Shown here: in pieces, positions 41,868-50,259 of the stretch | How the letters are laid out: every line of letters begins with the position of its first letter | How positions within the stretch are numbered: position 1 is the first letter of the stretch | Program-made: the position numbers and the translations under genes | NCBI GenBank assembly: GCA_963821095.1 | Contig: CAWGCJ010000008.1 | Coordinates: forward strand, 124,001-188,000 | Length of the DNA stretch: 64,000 nt | Source: CAVPHV01 sp963821095 | GTDB taxonomy: Bacteria; Actinomycetota; Acidimicrobiia; Spongiisociales; UBA5794 | Direction: 5' to 3' | Notes under the pieces: generated by a model | Told to the model about the DNA's origin: nothing | The model's input: the letters and a program-made list of their open reading frames with translations, nothing else | Database searches by the model: none

Positions 41868-43028
41868 CTACAGATCTTTGGCGCGAAGCAGTGGGATCGC
41901 CACCACCGCCGTCGCCGCCAGCACGATCATGCCCATCGCCGTCATCATCGATGATTCCGAACGCTGGTTGAGGAGATACCCGGCCAGGACGACGCCGATG
42001 GTCGGACCGAGGCCGAGAAACACGGCTGAAAACACCCCCTGACCTGTGGTGCCCAGCCCACGCGGCGACAGCTTGGCTGCACCCATCACTCCGGCGGTGA
42101 GCGGCAGCGCGAGGGTGAGGCCGTGCAGAAGCTGGGTGGCCAATACCCAGCCCACCGAGGGGGCGACCCCGTAGATCAGGAGCCGAAGCCCTCCCGCAAC
42201 GCTGCCGAGCAGGATCGTTCGACCGATCCCGAGGCGGCCAATGATCCGACCGGCCAAGGAGAAGGCGATGACCTCGCTGACGGTCGCGATCGCCAAGGCC
42301 AATCCCATCGTTAACCCCGATGCACCGAGTGAACGGAGCAGCAGGAAGAGGTAGCCGATGATCGTCCCTCCGGTGACGCCGGCTACCAGCGCCCCGCCGA
42401 GCAGTGGTGCCCACGCCCTCGAATTGGCGAGCGCCGCTCCAAGCCCTTCACCGAAGCGGACATGTTCGGCTGCAACGGGCATCCTTCTATTGAGTGCGAC
42501 GAGGATCAGCATTCCGGCGGCAAACAGGATCAGCGCAAGGCCAAGTCCTGTGCGGTCGATGCCCAACCCGGCCAACGGCGCGGCGAGGCCCCAACCGATG
42601 GCGCCCCACAGGCGCAGGTCGCCATAACGCGTCTTCCCGTCGGCAGCTTCGACCGACGCCGCGTCGGTGAAGGGAACCACCGGCGCCAGGGCGACGGCGA
42701 AGACGATCATCACCGCCACCGTTGCGGGATACACAGAGGTTGCTCCGAGCGCCAGCGTCGAGACTCCGGCACCCACGAGAGCGATGGAGAGGAGGAGCCG
42801 GCCTCGGCCGGTCAAGTCGGCGAGAGCTCCCCAGCTCGGGGCGGCGACAATGGAGATCGCCGGAGGCAGCGCAAGCAGCCACCCGATCTGGCTGCCGCTG
42901 TAGCCGGCGTCGTCGAAGATCAACGAAAGGTTGGGGAGCAGGATCGCGGCAGCCGCGTAGTAGACGAAGTAGAACGCCGCAATGGGCCGCTGCCGATCGT
43001 TCAACGCAGTGCTGTTCGTCTGAGTCAA
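41868..43028 (-). CDS. MFS transporter (12 TM, sugar/nucleoside-symporter-like)
   Basis: Twelve hydrophobic helices. Signatures are FYFVYYAAAAILLPNLSLIF at the first helix and GALADLTGRGRLLLSIAL (the loop 2-3 motif), with PVVPFTDAASVEAADG as in the MFS_1-like group that includes LacY- and NupG-type proteins. The start is uncertain: the TTG at 43028 is close to the first family-like residue, while the frame stays open to 43193. The longer N-terminus does not look coding. It lies downstream of the sugar ABC genes on the same strand. Confidence 0.82.
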   Translation of the reverse strand: MTQTNSTALNDRQRPIAAFYFVYYAAAAILLPNLSLIFDDAGYSGSQIGWLLALPPAISIVAAPSWGALADLTGRGRLLLSIALVGAGVSTLALGATSVYPATVAVMIVFAVALAPVVPFTDAASVEAADGKTRYGDLRLWGAIGWGLAAPLAGLGIDRTGLGLALILFAAGMLILVALNRRMPVAAEHVRFGEGLGAALANSRAWAPLLGGALVAGVTGGTIIGYLFLLLRSLGASGLTMGLALAIATVSEVIAFSLAGRIIGRLGIGRTILLGSVAGGLRLLIYGVAPSVGWVLATQLLHGLTLALPLTAGVMGAAKLSPRGLGTTGQGVFSAVFLGLGPTIGVVLAGYLLNQRSESSMMTAMGMIVLAATAVVAIPLLRAKDL

Positions 43029-43198
43029 CTCGAACTCGACGTCCAGAATCCATGCCTTTCGTCTGCGGCAGCAGGTCCTAGCCAAGCCACCCGACGTGAA
43101 CGCCCGCTCAGGAGACCGCCGTGCGACGCCCGCTTGGGCTTGCCGTGACGTCTCTGCTCGGAGGCGCAGACCCGCACGGCGTTTGTCCAACACCCTCC

Positions 43199-43969
43199 TC
43201 AGGCGGTGGCCGCCCCCGTCATGATGGCAACGGCCTCCGACGGGGTATGCGATTCCGGGGTAACCACGGCGACCCTTCTGCCGAGTCGTTCGATGTGGAT
43301 CCGGTCGGCCACTTCGAACACCTGGGGCATGTTGTGGCTGATGAGGATCACGGGAATCCCGCGGTCGCGCAGGTCACGGATCAGTTGCAGCACCTGCCCG
43401 GATTCTTTCACGCCTAGCGCCGCAGTCGGCTCATCCATGATGATGACCTTGCTGCCGAAGGCGGCCGCCCGCGCCACGGCAACGGCTTGGCGCTGTCCGC
43501 CCGAGAGTGTTTCGACCGCTTGGGTGATGTCCTGGAGGGTGGCAATTCCCAGTTCGTCGAGCGCCCGTTGCGAGTCGCGGGCCATTCCGGCCCGATCGAC
43601 CATGCGGAAGACCGAGCCGAGTGGTCCCGCTCGGCGCCGCTCCCTGCCGAGGAAGATGTTGGTCGAGATGTCGAGCGCCGGCGCCACGGCCAGCGTCTGG
43701 TAGACGGTCTCGATCCCCGCGGCCTGAGCATCCTGGGGTTTGCGGAAGTCGACCTTCCTCCCGTTCATCTCGATGGTGCCCTCGTCGGGAATCATGGCTC
43801 CGGATAGGCACTTGATGAGCGATGACTTGCCGGCGCCGTTGTCCCCGATGATGGCCAGGACCTCGTCTGGATAGAGCTCGAGGTCTGATCCGTTCAGCGC
43901 AACGACCCGGCCGAACTTCTTGACCAGGCCCTGAGCGGCGAGAACCGGCTGTTGAGACGTGTCGGTCAT
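43199..43969 (-). CDS. Sugar ABC transporter ATP-binding protein, single domain (256 aa)
   Basis: Walker A GDNGAGKSSLIKCL, signature VETLSGGQRQAVAVARA and Walker B KVIIMDEPTAAL are intact. ETVYQTLAVAPALDISTNIF is typical of the fructose/ribose-type ATPases such as FrcA. Only one ATPase domain is present, unlike RbsA/XylG, so it works as a homodimer. The ATG at 43969 overlaps the permease stop (ATGA). It powers the permease encoded just upstream. Confidence 0.9.
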   Translation of the reverse strand: MTDTSQQPVLAAQGLVKKFGRVVALNGSDLELYPDEVLAIIGDNGAGKSSLIKCLSGAMIPDEGTIEMNGRKVDFRKPQDAQAAGIETVYQTLAVAPALDISTNIFLGRERRRAGPLGSVFRMVDRAGMARDSQRALDELGIATLQDITQAVETLSGGQRQAVAVARAAAFGSKVIIMDEPTAALGVKESGQVLQLIRDLRDRGIPVILISHNMPQVFEVADRIHIERLGRRVAVVTPESHTPSEAVAIMTGAATA

Positions 43970-45009
43970 TTGCCCACCCTCCTGATCCACTGGTCGAGGG
44001 CTACGGCCACCAGGATCAGCGTCCCGATGGCGAAGTTTTGGTAGTAGATGTTGACGCCGGCGAGGTTGAGTCCGATGCGGAATACCGACACGATCAAGGC
44101 ACCGATCAGGACGCCCCAGATGCGGCCGCGGCCACCGAAGAGGCTGACCCCACCGATGACGACGGCGGTGATGGTTTCCAGGTTTGCGTCCGTCGCCGCA
44201 TTGACGCTGGCCGACAACGATCGGCCCAGTTGAACCCATCCACCGACGGCATAGAGCAGCCCGGCGACGACGTAGACGCTGAAGAGGACCCATTTGACGT
44301 TGATACCGGCGAGCCGGGCGGCATCGGGGTCGTCACCAGTGGCGTAGACATGCCGACCCCACGCGGTGTACGAGAGGATGTACCAGAACACGGCGTACAA
44401 GCCGATCGCCAGAAGCACGCCCGTCGTGATCCGGAGGGAGCCGATTGAGATTCCCTTGCCGGTCCACAGCAGGAGGGAATCAACCCCACCAAGCGCCTCC
44501 TTCGAGGTCGTCTGTGCCCTGCTGACGACGAGGGCGAGGGAACCGAAGATGTAGAACGTGCCGAGCGTGACAATGAACGGTGGGAGCCTGAACCTGGCCA
44601 CCAGCGTCCCATTGAGGGCGCCGAGGAGCATGCCGACCACGGCGCCGATGAGCAGCGCCAGGATGGGAGGGACTCCGTAGTCCACCGCCACCTTGGCGAT
44701 GACGATGTGGGTCAATAGCATCCCCGTGCCGATGGCGAGGTCGATGCCGGCGGTGAGGATGACGAGGGTCTGGCCGATCGCCAGTGTGGCCAGGACTGCG
44801 GTCTGCTGGAGGATGATGCCGAGCGTTTCGGGTCGCTGGAACCGACCGTCACCAAGGGCAGTGAACACTCCGACTGAGATCAAGAGGACGACCGCGGGAC
44901 CAATGGTCGGGTAGCGGTGCAGCACATGCTGGACTCGGTTCAACAGCGAAGGCGGTGGCGTTGCTATCGGGCCGGTGGCCGGGTCTTCAACCAGTTGCTC
45001 CTCTTGCAT
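43966..45009 (-). CDS. Sugar ABC transporter permease, RbsC/FrcC type (347 aa)
   Basis: About ten hydrophobic segments. ILTAGIDLAIGTGMLLTHIV matches the conserved LTAGIDLSVG motif. GALNGTLVARFRLPPFIVTL is the coupling region (NGxLxxxxxxPPFIxTL), and GRHVYATGDDPDAARLAGIN is the typical EAA-like loop. The start is the ATG at 45009, with GAGGAG upstream; longer readings to 45177 include the hairpin and are rejected. Translation is coupled to the ATPase. Confidence 0.9.
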   Translation of the reverse strand: MQEEQLVEDPATGPIATPPPSLLNRVQHVLHRYPTIGPAVVLLISVGVFTALGDGRFQRPETLGIILQQTAVLATLAIGQTLVILTAGIDLAIGTGMLLTHIVIAKVAVDYGVPPILALLIGAVVGMLLGALNGTLVARFRLPPFIVTLGTFYIFGSLALVVSRAQTTSKEALGGVDSLLLWTGKGISIGSLRITTGVLLAIGLYAVFWYILSYTAWGRHVYATGDDPDAARLAGINVKWVLFSVYVVAGLLYAVGGWVQLGRSLSASVNAATDANLETITAVVIGGVSLFGGRGRIWGVLIGALIVSVFRIGLNLAGVNIYYQNFAIGTLILVAVALDQWIRRVGK

Positions 45010-45159
45010 GGGACTCCTCAGGTCCAGGCGCTCCGTCGTCTGTTGAACAATGTCGGGTTCGGCGCTCGCCGCGACCGTGCCGACCGGGCGTTTGCTTCGG
45101 TGAAGCGACCTATCACGCCGATTGTTCAACAGCCTCCTCGGGCGCCATCGTACATATGA

Positions 45160-45193
45160 GAGAGCGGGGCGGTGCAATCACCGCCCCGCTCTC
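45160..45193 (-). terminator. Perfect 15-bp intercistronic hairpin between binding protein and permease
   Basis: GAGAGCGGGGCGGTG / CACCGCCCCGCTCTC with loop CAAT, 25 bp after the binding-protein stop and about 150 bp before the permease start. It has no T-run. It is probably an mRNA-stabilising or partial-termination element that gives more binding protein than membrane subunits. Confidence 0.8.
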
Positions 45194-45218
45194 GAGGCGG
45201 CTACTTCTCGGAGTGGCA

Positions 45219-46346
45219 TCAGCCTCCCCAGCAGAGGGACAGACCCTCGTCAACAGAGATGGTGTTGGGAACGCCGTCGACGGGTGTCGCCGTCACCAGA
45301 GCCACACCGGTGTTGAAGAACGAAAGGCCGGGCGACTCCTCCGGGGGTTCTCCTCCGTCGGCGAGCTTCCTGATCGCCTCCATGCCGAGCGTGGCCATGG
45401 CTCCCGGGTACTGCTGGGAGGTGGCGCCGATTACGCCTTCACCGACCAGGCGGAGACCGGGATCGCACCCACCGTCGACCGATACGATGATCACGCCTTC
45501 ATCGGCGCCGGCGGCCACGAGCGCGTCGTAGGCGCCCTGGGCAGCAGGCTCGTTGATGGTGTAGACCACGTTGATGTCCGGGTTGGCAGCCAGGCATGTC
45601 TCCATGGCGGCCTTGCCGCCGTCAACTGCACCGTTGGTCGGCTGGTGGCACGCAATGGCGTATTCGCCACCGTTGTAGCTGCCGGTGGCAGGCTCCCAGC
45701 CGTTGCCCGACGGGTCGTACTCGTCGATGATGCCCATACCGTTGAGGAATCCCTGGTCGCGCTCCGTGTCGACGGAGACGACGGAGTCGTCGAACAGGTC
45801 GAGCATGGCGATGGTCGCCATCTCACCGGCAAGCGTCCCTGCGGCCCATTGACCGATGAGCTGACCCGCAAGGTAGTTGTCGGTCGCAAACGTGATGTCG
45901 ACCGCGGTTGGCGGGTTCGGCGGAGTGTCGAGGGCGATGGTGTACAGACCGGCGGCGCGAGCGGCATCAAGCGCCGGAATCACAGCATCGCCGGACGGCG
46001 TGATGAGGATGCCGGCATCGCCGCGAGCGACGGCGGCCTCGATCGCGTTGATCTGAGACTGGGTATCGCCGTCGATGTCTCCTGCAGCAACCGTGAGCGA
46101 GACGCCGAGAGCGTCGGCCTCGGCCTGTGCCGAATCTGCCATCGAGACGAAGAACGGGTTGGTGAGTGTCTTGAGGACGAGCGTCACGCCGACCGTTTCT
46201 CCGCCACTGGCAGCGGCGGTGGTGGTCGTAGTCTCGCCGCCGCTAGCGGCTGCGGTTGTGGTGGTGCTGTCATCGTCATCGCCGCATGCTGCAGCGACCA
46301 AAGCAAATGCGACCAGAAGGATCATCAAAACTCTGATGTTCTTCAT
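45219..46346 (-). CDS. Sugar ABC transporter substrate-binding lipoprotein (375 aa)
   Basis: Lipobox LVAAAC (Cys21), then an acidic and Thr-rich linker with a repeated TTTTAAASGGE unit. The periplasmic-binding-protein type 1 fold follows: VTLVLKTLTNPFFVSMADSA, RGDAGILITPSGDAVIPALD, ATDNYLAGQLIGQWAAGTLA, and VVYTINEPAAQGAYDAL. The N-P-F-F and D-N segments are those of ribose/fructose-type binders. The ATG at 46346 has AAGGGG upstream. It is divergent from the LacI-type regulator. Confidence 0.92.
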   Translation of the reverse strand: MKNIRVLMILLVAFALVAAACGDDDDSTTTTAAASGGETTTTTAAASGGETVGVTLVLKTLTNPFFVSMADSAQAEADALGVSLTVAAGDIDGDTQSQINAIEAAVARGDAGILITPSGDAVIPALDAARAAGLYTIALDTPPNPPTAVDITFATDNYLAGQLIGQWAAGTLAGEMATIAMLDLFDDSVVSVDTERDQGFLNGMGIIDEYDPSGNGWEPATGSYNGGEYAIACHQPTNGAVDGGKAAMETCLAANPDINVVYTINEPAAQGAYDALVAAGADEGVIIVSVDGGCDPGLRLVGEGVIGATSQQYPGAMATLGMEAIRKLADGGEPPEESPGLSFFNTGVALVTATPVDGVPNTISVDEGLSLCWGG

Positions 46347-46374
46347 GGGGCCCCTTCCATAGTTCGAGTGAGAA

Positions 46375-46432
46375 CGTGTCACGATTGACACGTTGCACGC
46401 CGACCCTACGAGTCAATTGACAACGTTGTCAA
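46375..46432. promoter_or_regulatory. Two palindromic LacI-type operators in the divergent promoter
   Basis: CGTGTCA-CGAT-TGACACG (46375-46392) and TTGACAACGTTGTCAA (46417-46432) are perfect inverted repeats. The second has the central CpG usual for LacI-family operators. Together they lie between the binding-protein start (46346) and the LacI-type start (46498), so one regulator could control both directions. Confidence 0.8.
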
Positions 46433-46497
46433 GTCATGCGAGCGTGGATCAGCCGGGGCCGGTTCGGCGGTCCCGCACGAATAGGATGTGACAGCAC

Positions 46498-47532
46498 TTG
46501 GCCGGCAACACCCGCCCAAAGACCAAGCGGCCGACGATGCGCGATGTTGCGCGCGAATCGGGGGCCAGCCTGAAGACGGTGTCACGCGTCGTCAACGGCT
46601 CGGGTGGGGTGAGCCCAGACCTCTCCGCGCGGGTTGAGGCCGCCGTCGCCAGGTTGGGGTACCGGCCCGATGACCGGGCCCGCCGCCTCCGTCAGAGCGC
46701 GGCGGACACCGGCACCATCGGGTTTGTGCTCATAGGGATCGCCAACCCGTTCTTCTCGGCCCTGCAGCGCGGCATCGAGGAAGTGGTTGGCGCCCATGAT
46801 TGTTTGGTGCTCACTGGGCACGCGCTGCCGGGGATCGAGGAGTACCGCCTGATTGAGTCCTTGGTCGACCGCAGGGTCGACGGGTTCATCGTGGTGTCCG
46901 CGAGCCGGGACCTTGGACCGCTGCGCGCCGAGCTGGACCACGGCACGCCCCTCGTTCTGCTCGACCACGAGATGTCAACAGACGTGCCAATCGATGTGGT
47001 CCGCAGTGACCACCACGGCGGTGCCAAGGCTGCCACCGAGCACCTGATCAATCGTGGTCACACCAAGATCGCCTACCTGGGCGACGATCCACATCTCTTC
47101 TCGGGAGGCCACCGACGCGACGGCTTCCGAGATGCCATGGCGGCAGCTGGGTTGGAAGTGCGGCCGGAGTGGTGCAGGGCGGAGTCGCACACTGTGGACG
47201 AGTGGCGGCAGATCGCGTTGGAGGTGTTTGGCGCCGATTCTCGTCCCAGTGCGGTATTCACTGCGCAGAACCTCGTGACCACGGGCGCGGTCAATGCGCT
47301 GCACAGCCTCGGCCTGCAGCACGACGTGGCGATGGTCGGTTTCGACGACCTGGACCTGGCGGACGTCATCGACCCGAGCATCACCGTGATCCCGCAGCAG
47401 CCTGAGGAGTTGGGGCGCCGCGCCGCCGAGATCCTCTTCGAACGGATCAGCGGAAGTGAAGACCCGCCGTTCAGGGACATCGTCGCCCACGCCATCTTGG
47501 AGCGCGGATCGGGAGAGATCCCCGCCCTTTGA
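46498..47532 (+). CDS. LacI-family transcriptional regulator (344 aa)
   Basis: The HTH and hinge are classical: TMRDVARESGASLKTVSRVV, NGSGGVSPDLSARVEAAVARLGYRP split by the hinge, then TIGFVLIGIANPFFSALQRG for the sugar-binding core. A TTG start is used (46498), with AGGA upstream. C-terminal segments such as VTTGAVNALHSLGLQHDVAM and FDDLDLADVIDPSITVI are intact. It most likely represses the adjacent ABC importer and is relieved by the imported sugar or a derivative. Confidence 0.9.
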   Translation: MAGNTRPKTKRPTMRDVARESGASLKTVSRVVNGSGGVSPDLSARVEAAVARLGYRPDDRARRLRQSAADTGTIGFVLIGIANPFFSALQRGIEEVVGAHDCLVLTGHALPGIEEYRLIESLVDRRVDGFIVVSASRDLGPLRAELDHGTPLVLLDHEMSTDVPIDVVRSDHHGGAKAATEHLINRGHTKIAYLGDDPHLFSGGHRRDGFRDAMAAAGLEVRPEWCRAESHTVDEWRQIALEVFGADSRPSAVFTAQNLVTTGAVNALHSLGLQHDVAMVGFDDLDLADVIDPSITVIPQQPEELGRRAAEILFERISGSEDPPFRDIVAHAILERGSGEIPAL

Positions 47533-47540
47533 GTCGGGCC

Positions 47541-48638
47541 CTATGGCGTCGGTGCTTCCTCGGGCAGTAGCTGCTCGTGTTTGAGTTCGGCCCAGAGGTC
47601 CGCGGGGACGGGTACCCGGAGCATCTCGTTGTTGACGTCCACATGCTCCGGCGTGCGTGGGCCGACGAGGACGCAGGGGACGGCCGGGTGATGCAGCGGG
47701 AACTGGAGTGCGGCGGCCATGAGCGGGACTCCGTGCCGACGGCAAATGGCGTTGATACGGTCGGCACGGTTGACCACGGCCGGGTCGGCAGGCTCGTAGT
47801 TGAAGGTGACGTTCTCTTTCCAGTCGGGCATGGAGACCGGATCTGCGCTCACTCCCGAGATCGAGCCGGGATCGGGATGCGCCAGGATGCCGCTGTTGAA
47901 CACGCCGGCGGCGATCACGGCCACACCCTGTTCCTCACACAGCGGAAGGAGTTCGTCGAGCGCGCTCTGATCGAGGAGCGAATACCGGCCGGCAAGGAGG
48001 AAGCAGTCGAAGTCGGCGCGGCGTGCCAGCTCGGCATGGGTCTCCCAGTTGTTCGAGCCGACGCCAATGGCGCCGACGACTCCGGCACTGCGCAGTTCGT
48101 CGAGCGCCCGGAAGGCTCCATCGATTGCCTCGTCCATGAACCACTCAGGGTCGTGAATGTGGAGCACGTCAAAACGATCGATGCCGAGGCGCTGCCGGCT
48201 GGCCTCTATCGAGCGCATCACCGCGTCGTACGTGAAGTCGAAGTAGGGCTTCACGGCATCGGTGTCACGGAATCGCTGCTCGCCTTGGTAGAGCACCGTC
48301 GTGTCCTCGCGTTCGGGTGGCCCGGTCTCGAGGAGAAGTCGGCCGACCTTGGTGGCGAGCGAGAAAGACTGTCGGGGTTTGTCCCTCAACACATCCCCGA
48401 CGACCCGTTCTGCGGAGCCATAGCCGTAGAGCGGCGCCACATCGAAGAACCTCACCCCGGATTCCCATCCGGTCTCCAACACGGCGCGGGCTTCGTCGTA
48501 GCTGACACCGTCGAACAGCCCGCCAATTGGGACGGTGCCGATGGCCATTTGCGTCACTGGGACCTCGCTACGGCCCAGGGGCACCACCCTGGCAGGGTCG
48601 AACCCGCCCGTGGCTCCGTCGTTTGGTGTGTCCGTCAT
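47541..48638 (-). CDS. Aldo/keto reductase (365 aa)
   Basis: The catalytic tetrad can be read: Asp and Tyr in VRFFDVAPLYGYGSAERVVG, Lys in FSLATKVGRLLLE, His in FDVLHIHDPEWFMDE. The cofactor region is GVFNSGILAHPDPG and LVGPRTPEHVDVN. The sequence is of the D-threo-aldose/L-fucose dehydrogenase-like group. It ends 8 bp from the convergent LacI gene. The ATG at 48638 is divergent from the AroE-like gene, with an 80-bp shared control region. A sugar dehydrogenase role fits the neighbouring importer. Confidence 0.88.
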   Translation of the reverse strand: MTDTPNDGATGGFDPARVVPLGRSEVPVTQMAIGTVPIGGLFDGVSYDEARAVLETGWESGVRFFDVAPLYGYGSAERVVGDVLRDKPRQSFSLATKVGRLLLETGPPEREDTTVLYQGEQRFRDTDAVKPYFDFTYDAVMRSIEASRQRLGIDRFDVLHIHDPEWFMDEAIDGAFRALDELRSAGVVGAIGVGSNNWETHAELARRADFDCFLLAGRYSLLDQSALDELLPLCEEQGVAVIAAGVFNSGILAHPDPGSISGVSADPVSMPDWKENVTFNYEPADPAVVNRADRINAICRRHGVPLMAAALQFPLHHPAVPCVLVGPRTPEHVDVNNEMLRVPVPADLWAELKHEQLLPEEAPTP

Positions 48639-48716
48639 GGCGTCGCCCCGCAGTCGAGTGCCTGCGCCTGGTGGGGGTTTCGTAGACTCGGACCCGGTGC
48701 CGATGAAAGGATGCAT

Positions 48717-49568
48717 GTGCCCGACTTCCTCAGTGAGTTGACCGGTTCGTTTGCGCAGCCGGCGCGGGAGAACCCTACCGTCGCCATGGTCGAGGCTGCC
48801 TACCGGCATCACGACCTCAACTGGCGGTACATCAACTGTGAGGTTGCGCCCGACGAGTTGGGTGCTGCGGTCGCCGGAGCTCGGGCGATGGGATGGGCCG
48901 GCTTCAACTGCTCGCTTCCCCACAAGGTTGCGGTGATCGAGCACCTCGATGGACTCGGCGAGTCTGCGGAGATCATCGGCGCCGTGAACTGTGTGGTCCG
49001 GAGGGAAGACCTGTACGTAGGCGAGAACACCGACGGCAAGGGTTTTGTGCAATCGCTGCGCGAGGTCCGCGACCCCTCCGGGGCCCGGATGACGGTCTTC
49101 GGCGCCGGGGGTGCGGCGCGAGCGATCGCTGTCGAGTGTGCTCTGGGGGGAGCGTTGGAGGTGACCGTGGTCAACCGCGACGCAGATCGGGGAGCCGAGC
49201 TTGCCGCATTGGTGACCGAGAAGACACCCGCCACCGCTCGCAGCGTTGTCTGGTCCGGGGAGTATCGCATCGGCGATGACATGGACATCGTGGTCAACGC
49301 AACTTCGGTTGGGCTGTTCCCCGATGTCGACGCCCGCCTACCCATCGATGTCGATTCGCTCACTCCTCACATGGTGGTCGCCGACGTGATCCCCAACCCG
49401 CCGCGCACCCGACTGCTGAGCGACGCTGAGGCACGGGGCTGCGCGACGCTCGACGGAACCGGCATGCTGGTCAACCAGGGAGTCCTCGGCATCGAATACT
49501 GGACGGGAGTCACCCCCGACGCCACCGTGATGCGGGCCGAGTTGGAGCGGATATTCGGCGCGATCTAA
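48717..49568 (+). CDS. Shikimate dehydrogenase-like (AroE-fold) protein with altered substrate loop (283 aa)
   Basis: The AroE fold is clear. Catalytic Lys is in GFNCSLPHKVAVIEHLD, Asn in IGAVNCVVR, Asp in VGENTDGKGF. The nucleotide-binding segment is TVFGAGGAARAIAVECALGG, and NATSVGLFPDVDARLP follows. The N-terminal loop, which in AroE reads S-x-S-P and binds shikimate hydroxyls, reads ARENPTVAMVEAAY here, so both Ser are missing. A different hydroxy acid or polyol is likely, fitting the sugar cluster. The GTG at 48717, six bases after AAAGG, is preferred over the ATG at 48711. Confidence 0.82.
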   Translation: MPDFLSELTGSFAQPARENPTVAMVEAAYRHHDLNWRYINCEVAPDELGAAVAGARAMGWAGFNCSLPHKVAVIEHLDGLGESAEIIGAVNCVVRREDLYVGENTDGKGFVQSLREVRDPSGARMTVFGAGGAARAIAVECALGGALEVTVVNRDADRGAELAALVTEKTPATARSVVWSGEYRIGDDMDIVVNATSVGLFPDVDARLPIDVDSLTPHMVVADVIPNPPRTRLLSDAEARGCATLDGTGMLVNQGVLGIEYWTGVTPDATVMRAELERIFGAI

Positions 49569-49570
49569 CT

Positions 49571-50070
49571 GCGGCGACAATGGACAGGGTGTTTGTGTCT
49601 CGGCTCCAAGCACGGAGGCCCGGCGCGAGCTTTCGGAAGGGGTCGCCGTTGACAAGAGAGGAAATGTCTTTGTTTCGCTGGCGCCGCTGGGGCAGCTGCT
49701 GAAGTTCGCTCCCGGATCGAGCGACTACAGAGTGTTCGGGGCGATCCCGGGGTGGCCCGCGGATGGTGAGGGCGCCGGACCTGAGTTGGGCGCTCCGGAC
49801 GGGATCGCACTCGATATCCGTGGACGCATCTACGTGGCGGCGATCGGGGAGAGCGCGGTGAAGCGGGTCAACAGAGACGGGTCGGTGGTCCTCATCGCCG
49901 CCGGCGCAGATGACAACTTGGACCTGCCGTCGAGCTTGGCCTTCGGCACTGGCAAGCGCAAGAGGACTCTCTACGTCGTGAACTTGGCCCTCATTCCGGA
50001 GTTGGGAACCGGCATTGGGCCCGCTCTGGTGGCCCTCCATGTGGGCGTTCGCGGGATGCCGCTGCCCTAG
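49571..50070 (+). pseudogene. 5'-truncated NHL/SMP30-like propeller remnant
   Basis: An open frame reads SEGVAVDKRGNVFVSLAPLG, then GAPDGIALDIRGRIYVAAIG and PSSLAFGTGKRKRTLYVVN, which are propeller blades like those at 40.1 kb and 60.5 kb. It has no signal peptide and no start codon in frame upstream of the first blade; the sequence simply begins after the AroE-like stop. It is either a remnant of a longer gene or has lost its 5' end to an indel. Confidence 0.6.
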
Positions 50071-50088
50071 GTCTCCTCCGTCTCGAAT

Positions 50089-50128
50089 TTGCGTACATCC
50101 CGGCCGATATGGGCCGGGATGTACGCAA
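50089..50128. repeat. Hairpin repeat, copy 1 (17-bp perfect stem)
   Basis: TTGCGTACATCCCGGCC / GGCCGGGATGTACGCAA with loop GATATG, flanked by CGAA before and GAACGG after. It is closely related to 54568-54607. Stem differences between the copies are compensated on the other arm. It lies between the propeller remnant and the 5'-nucleotidase. Confidence 0.85.
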
Positions 50129-50259
50129 GAACGGATGTGGACCCCAAAACGAGCTACCCGTGACGTGGCCGAAGCGACGCCCGGCATGAGATTCTGCTAA
50201 AAACGGGGATAACAGCCCGGAGCGCCAAAAACCGGGCCCTATCTGGGAGGGGGATCTCC

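Noticed and set aside
47577..48710. Long upstream extension of the AroE-like gene on the + strand
   Set aside because: It is antisense to the intact aldo/keto reductase. The AroE-like protein has its own start with a ribosome site at 48717.
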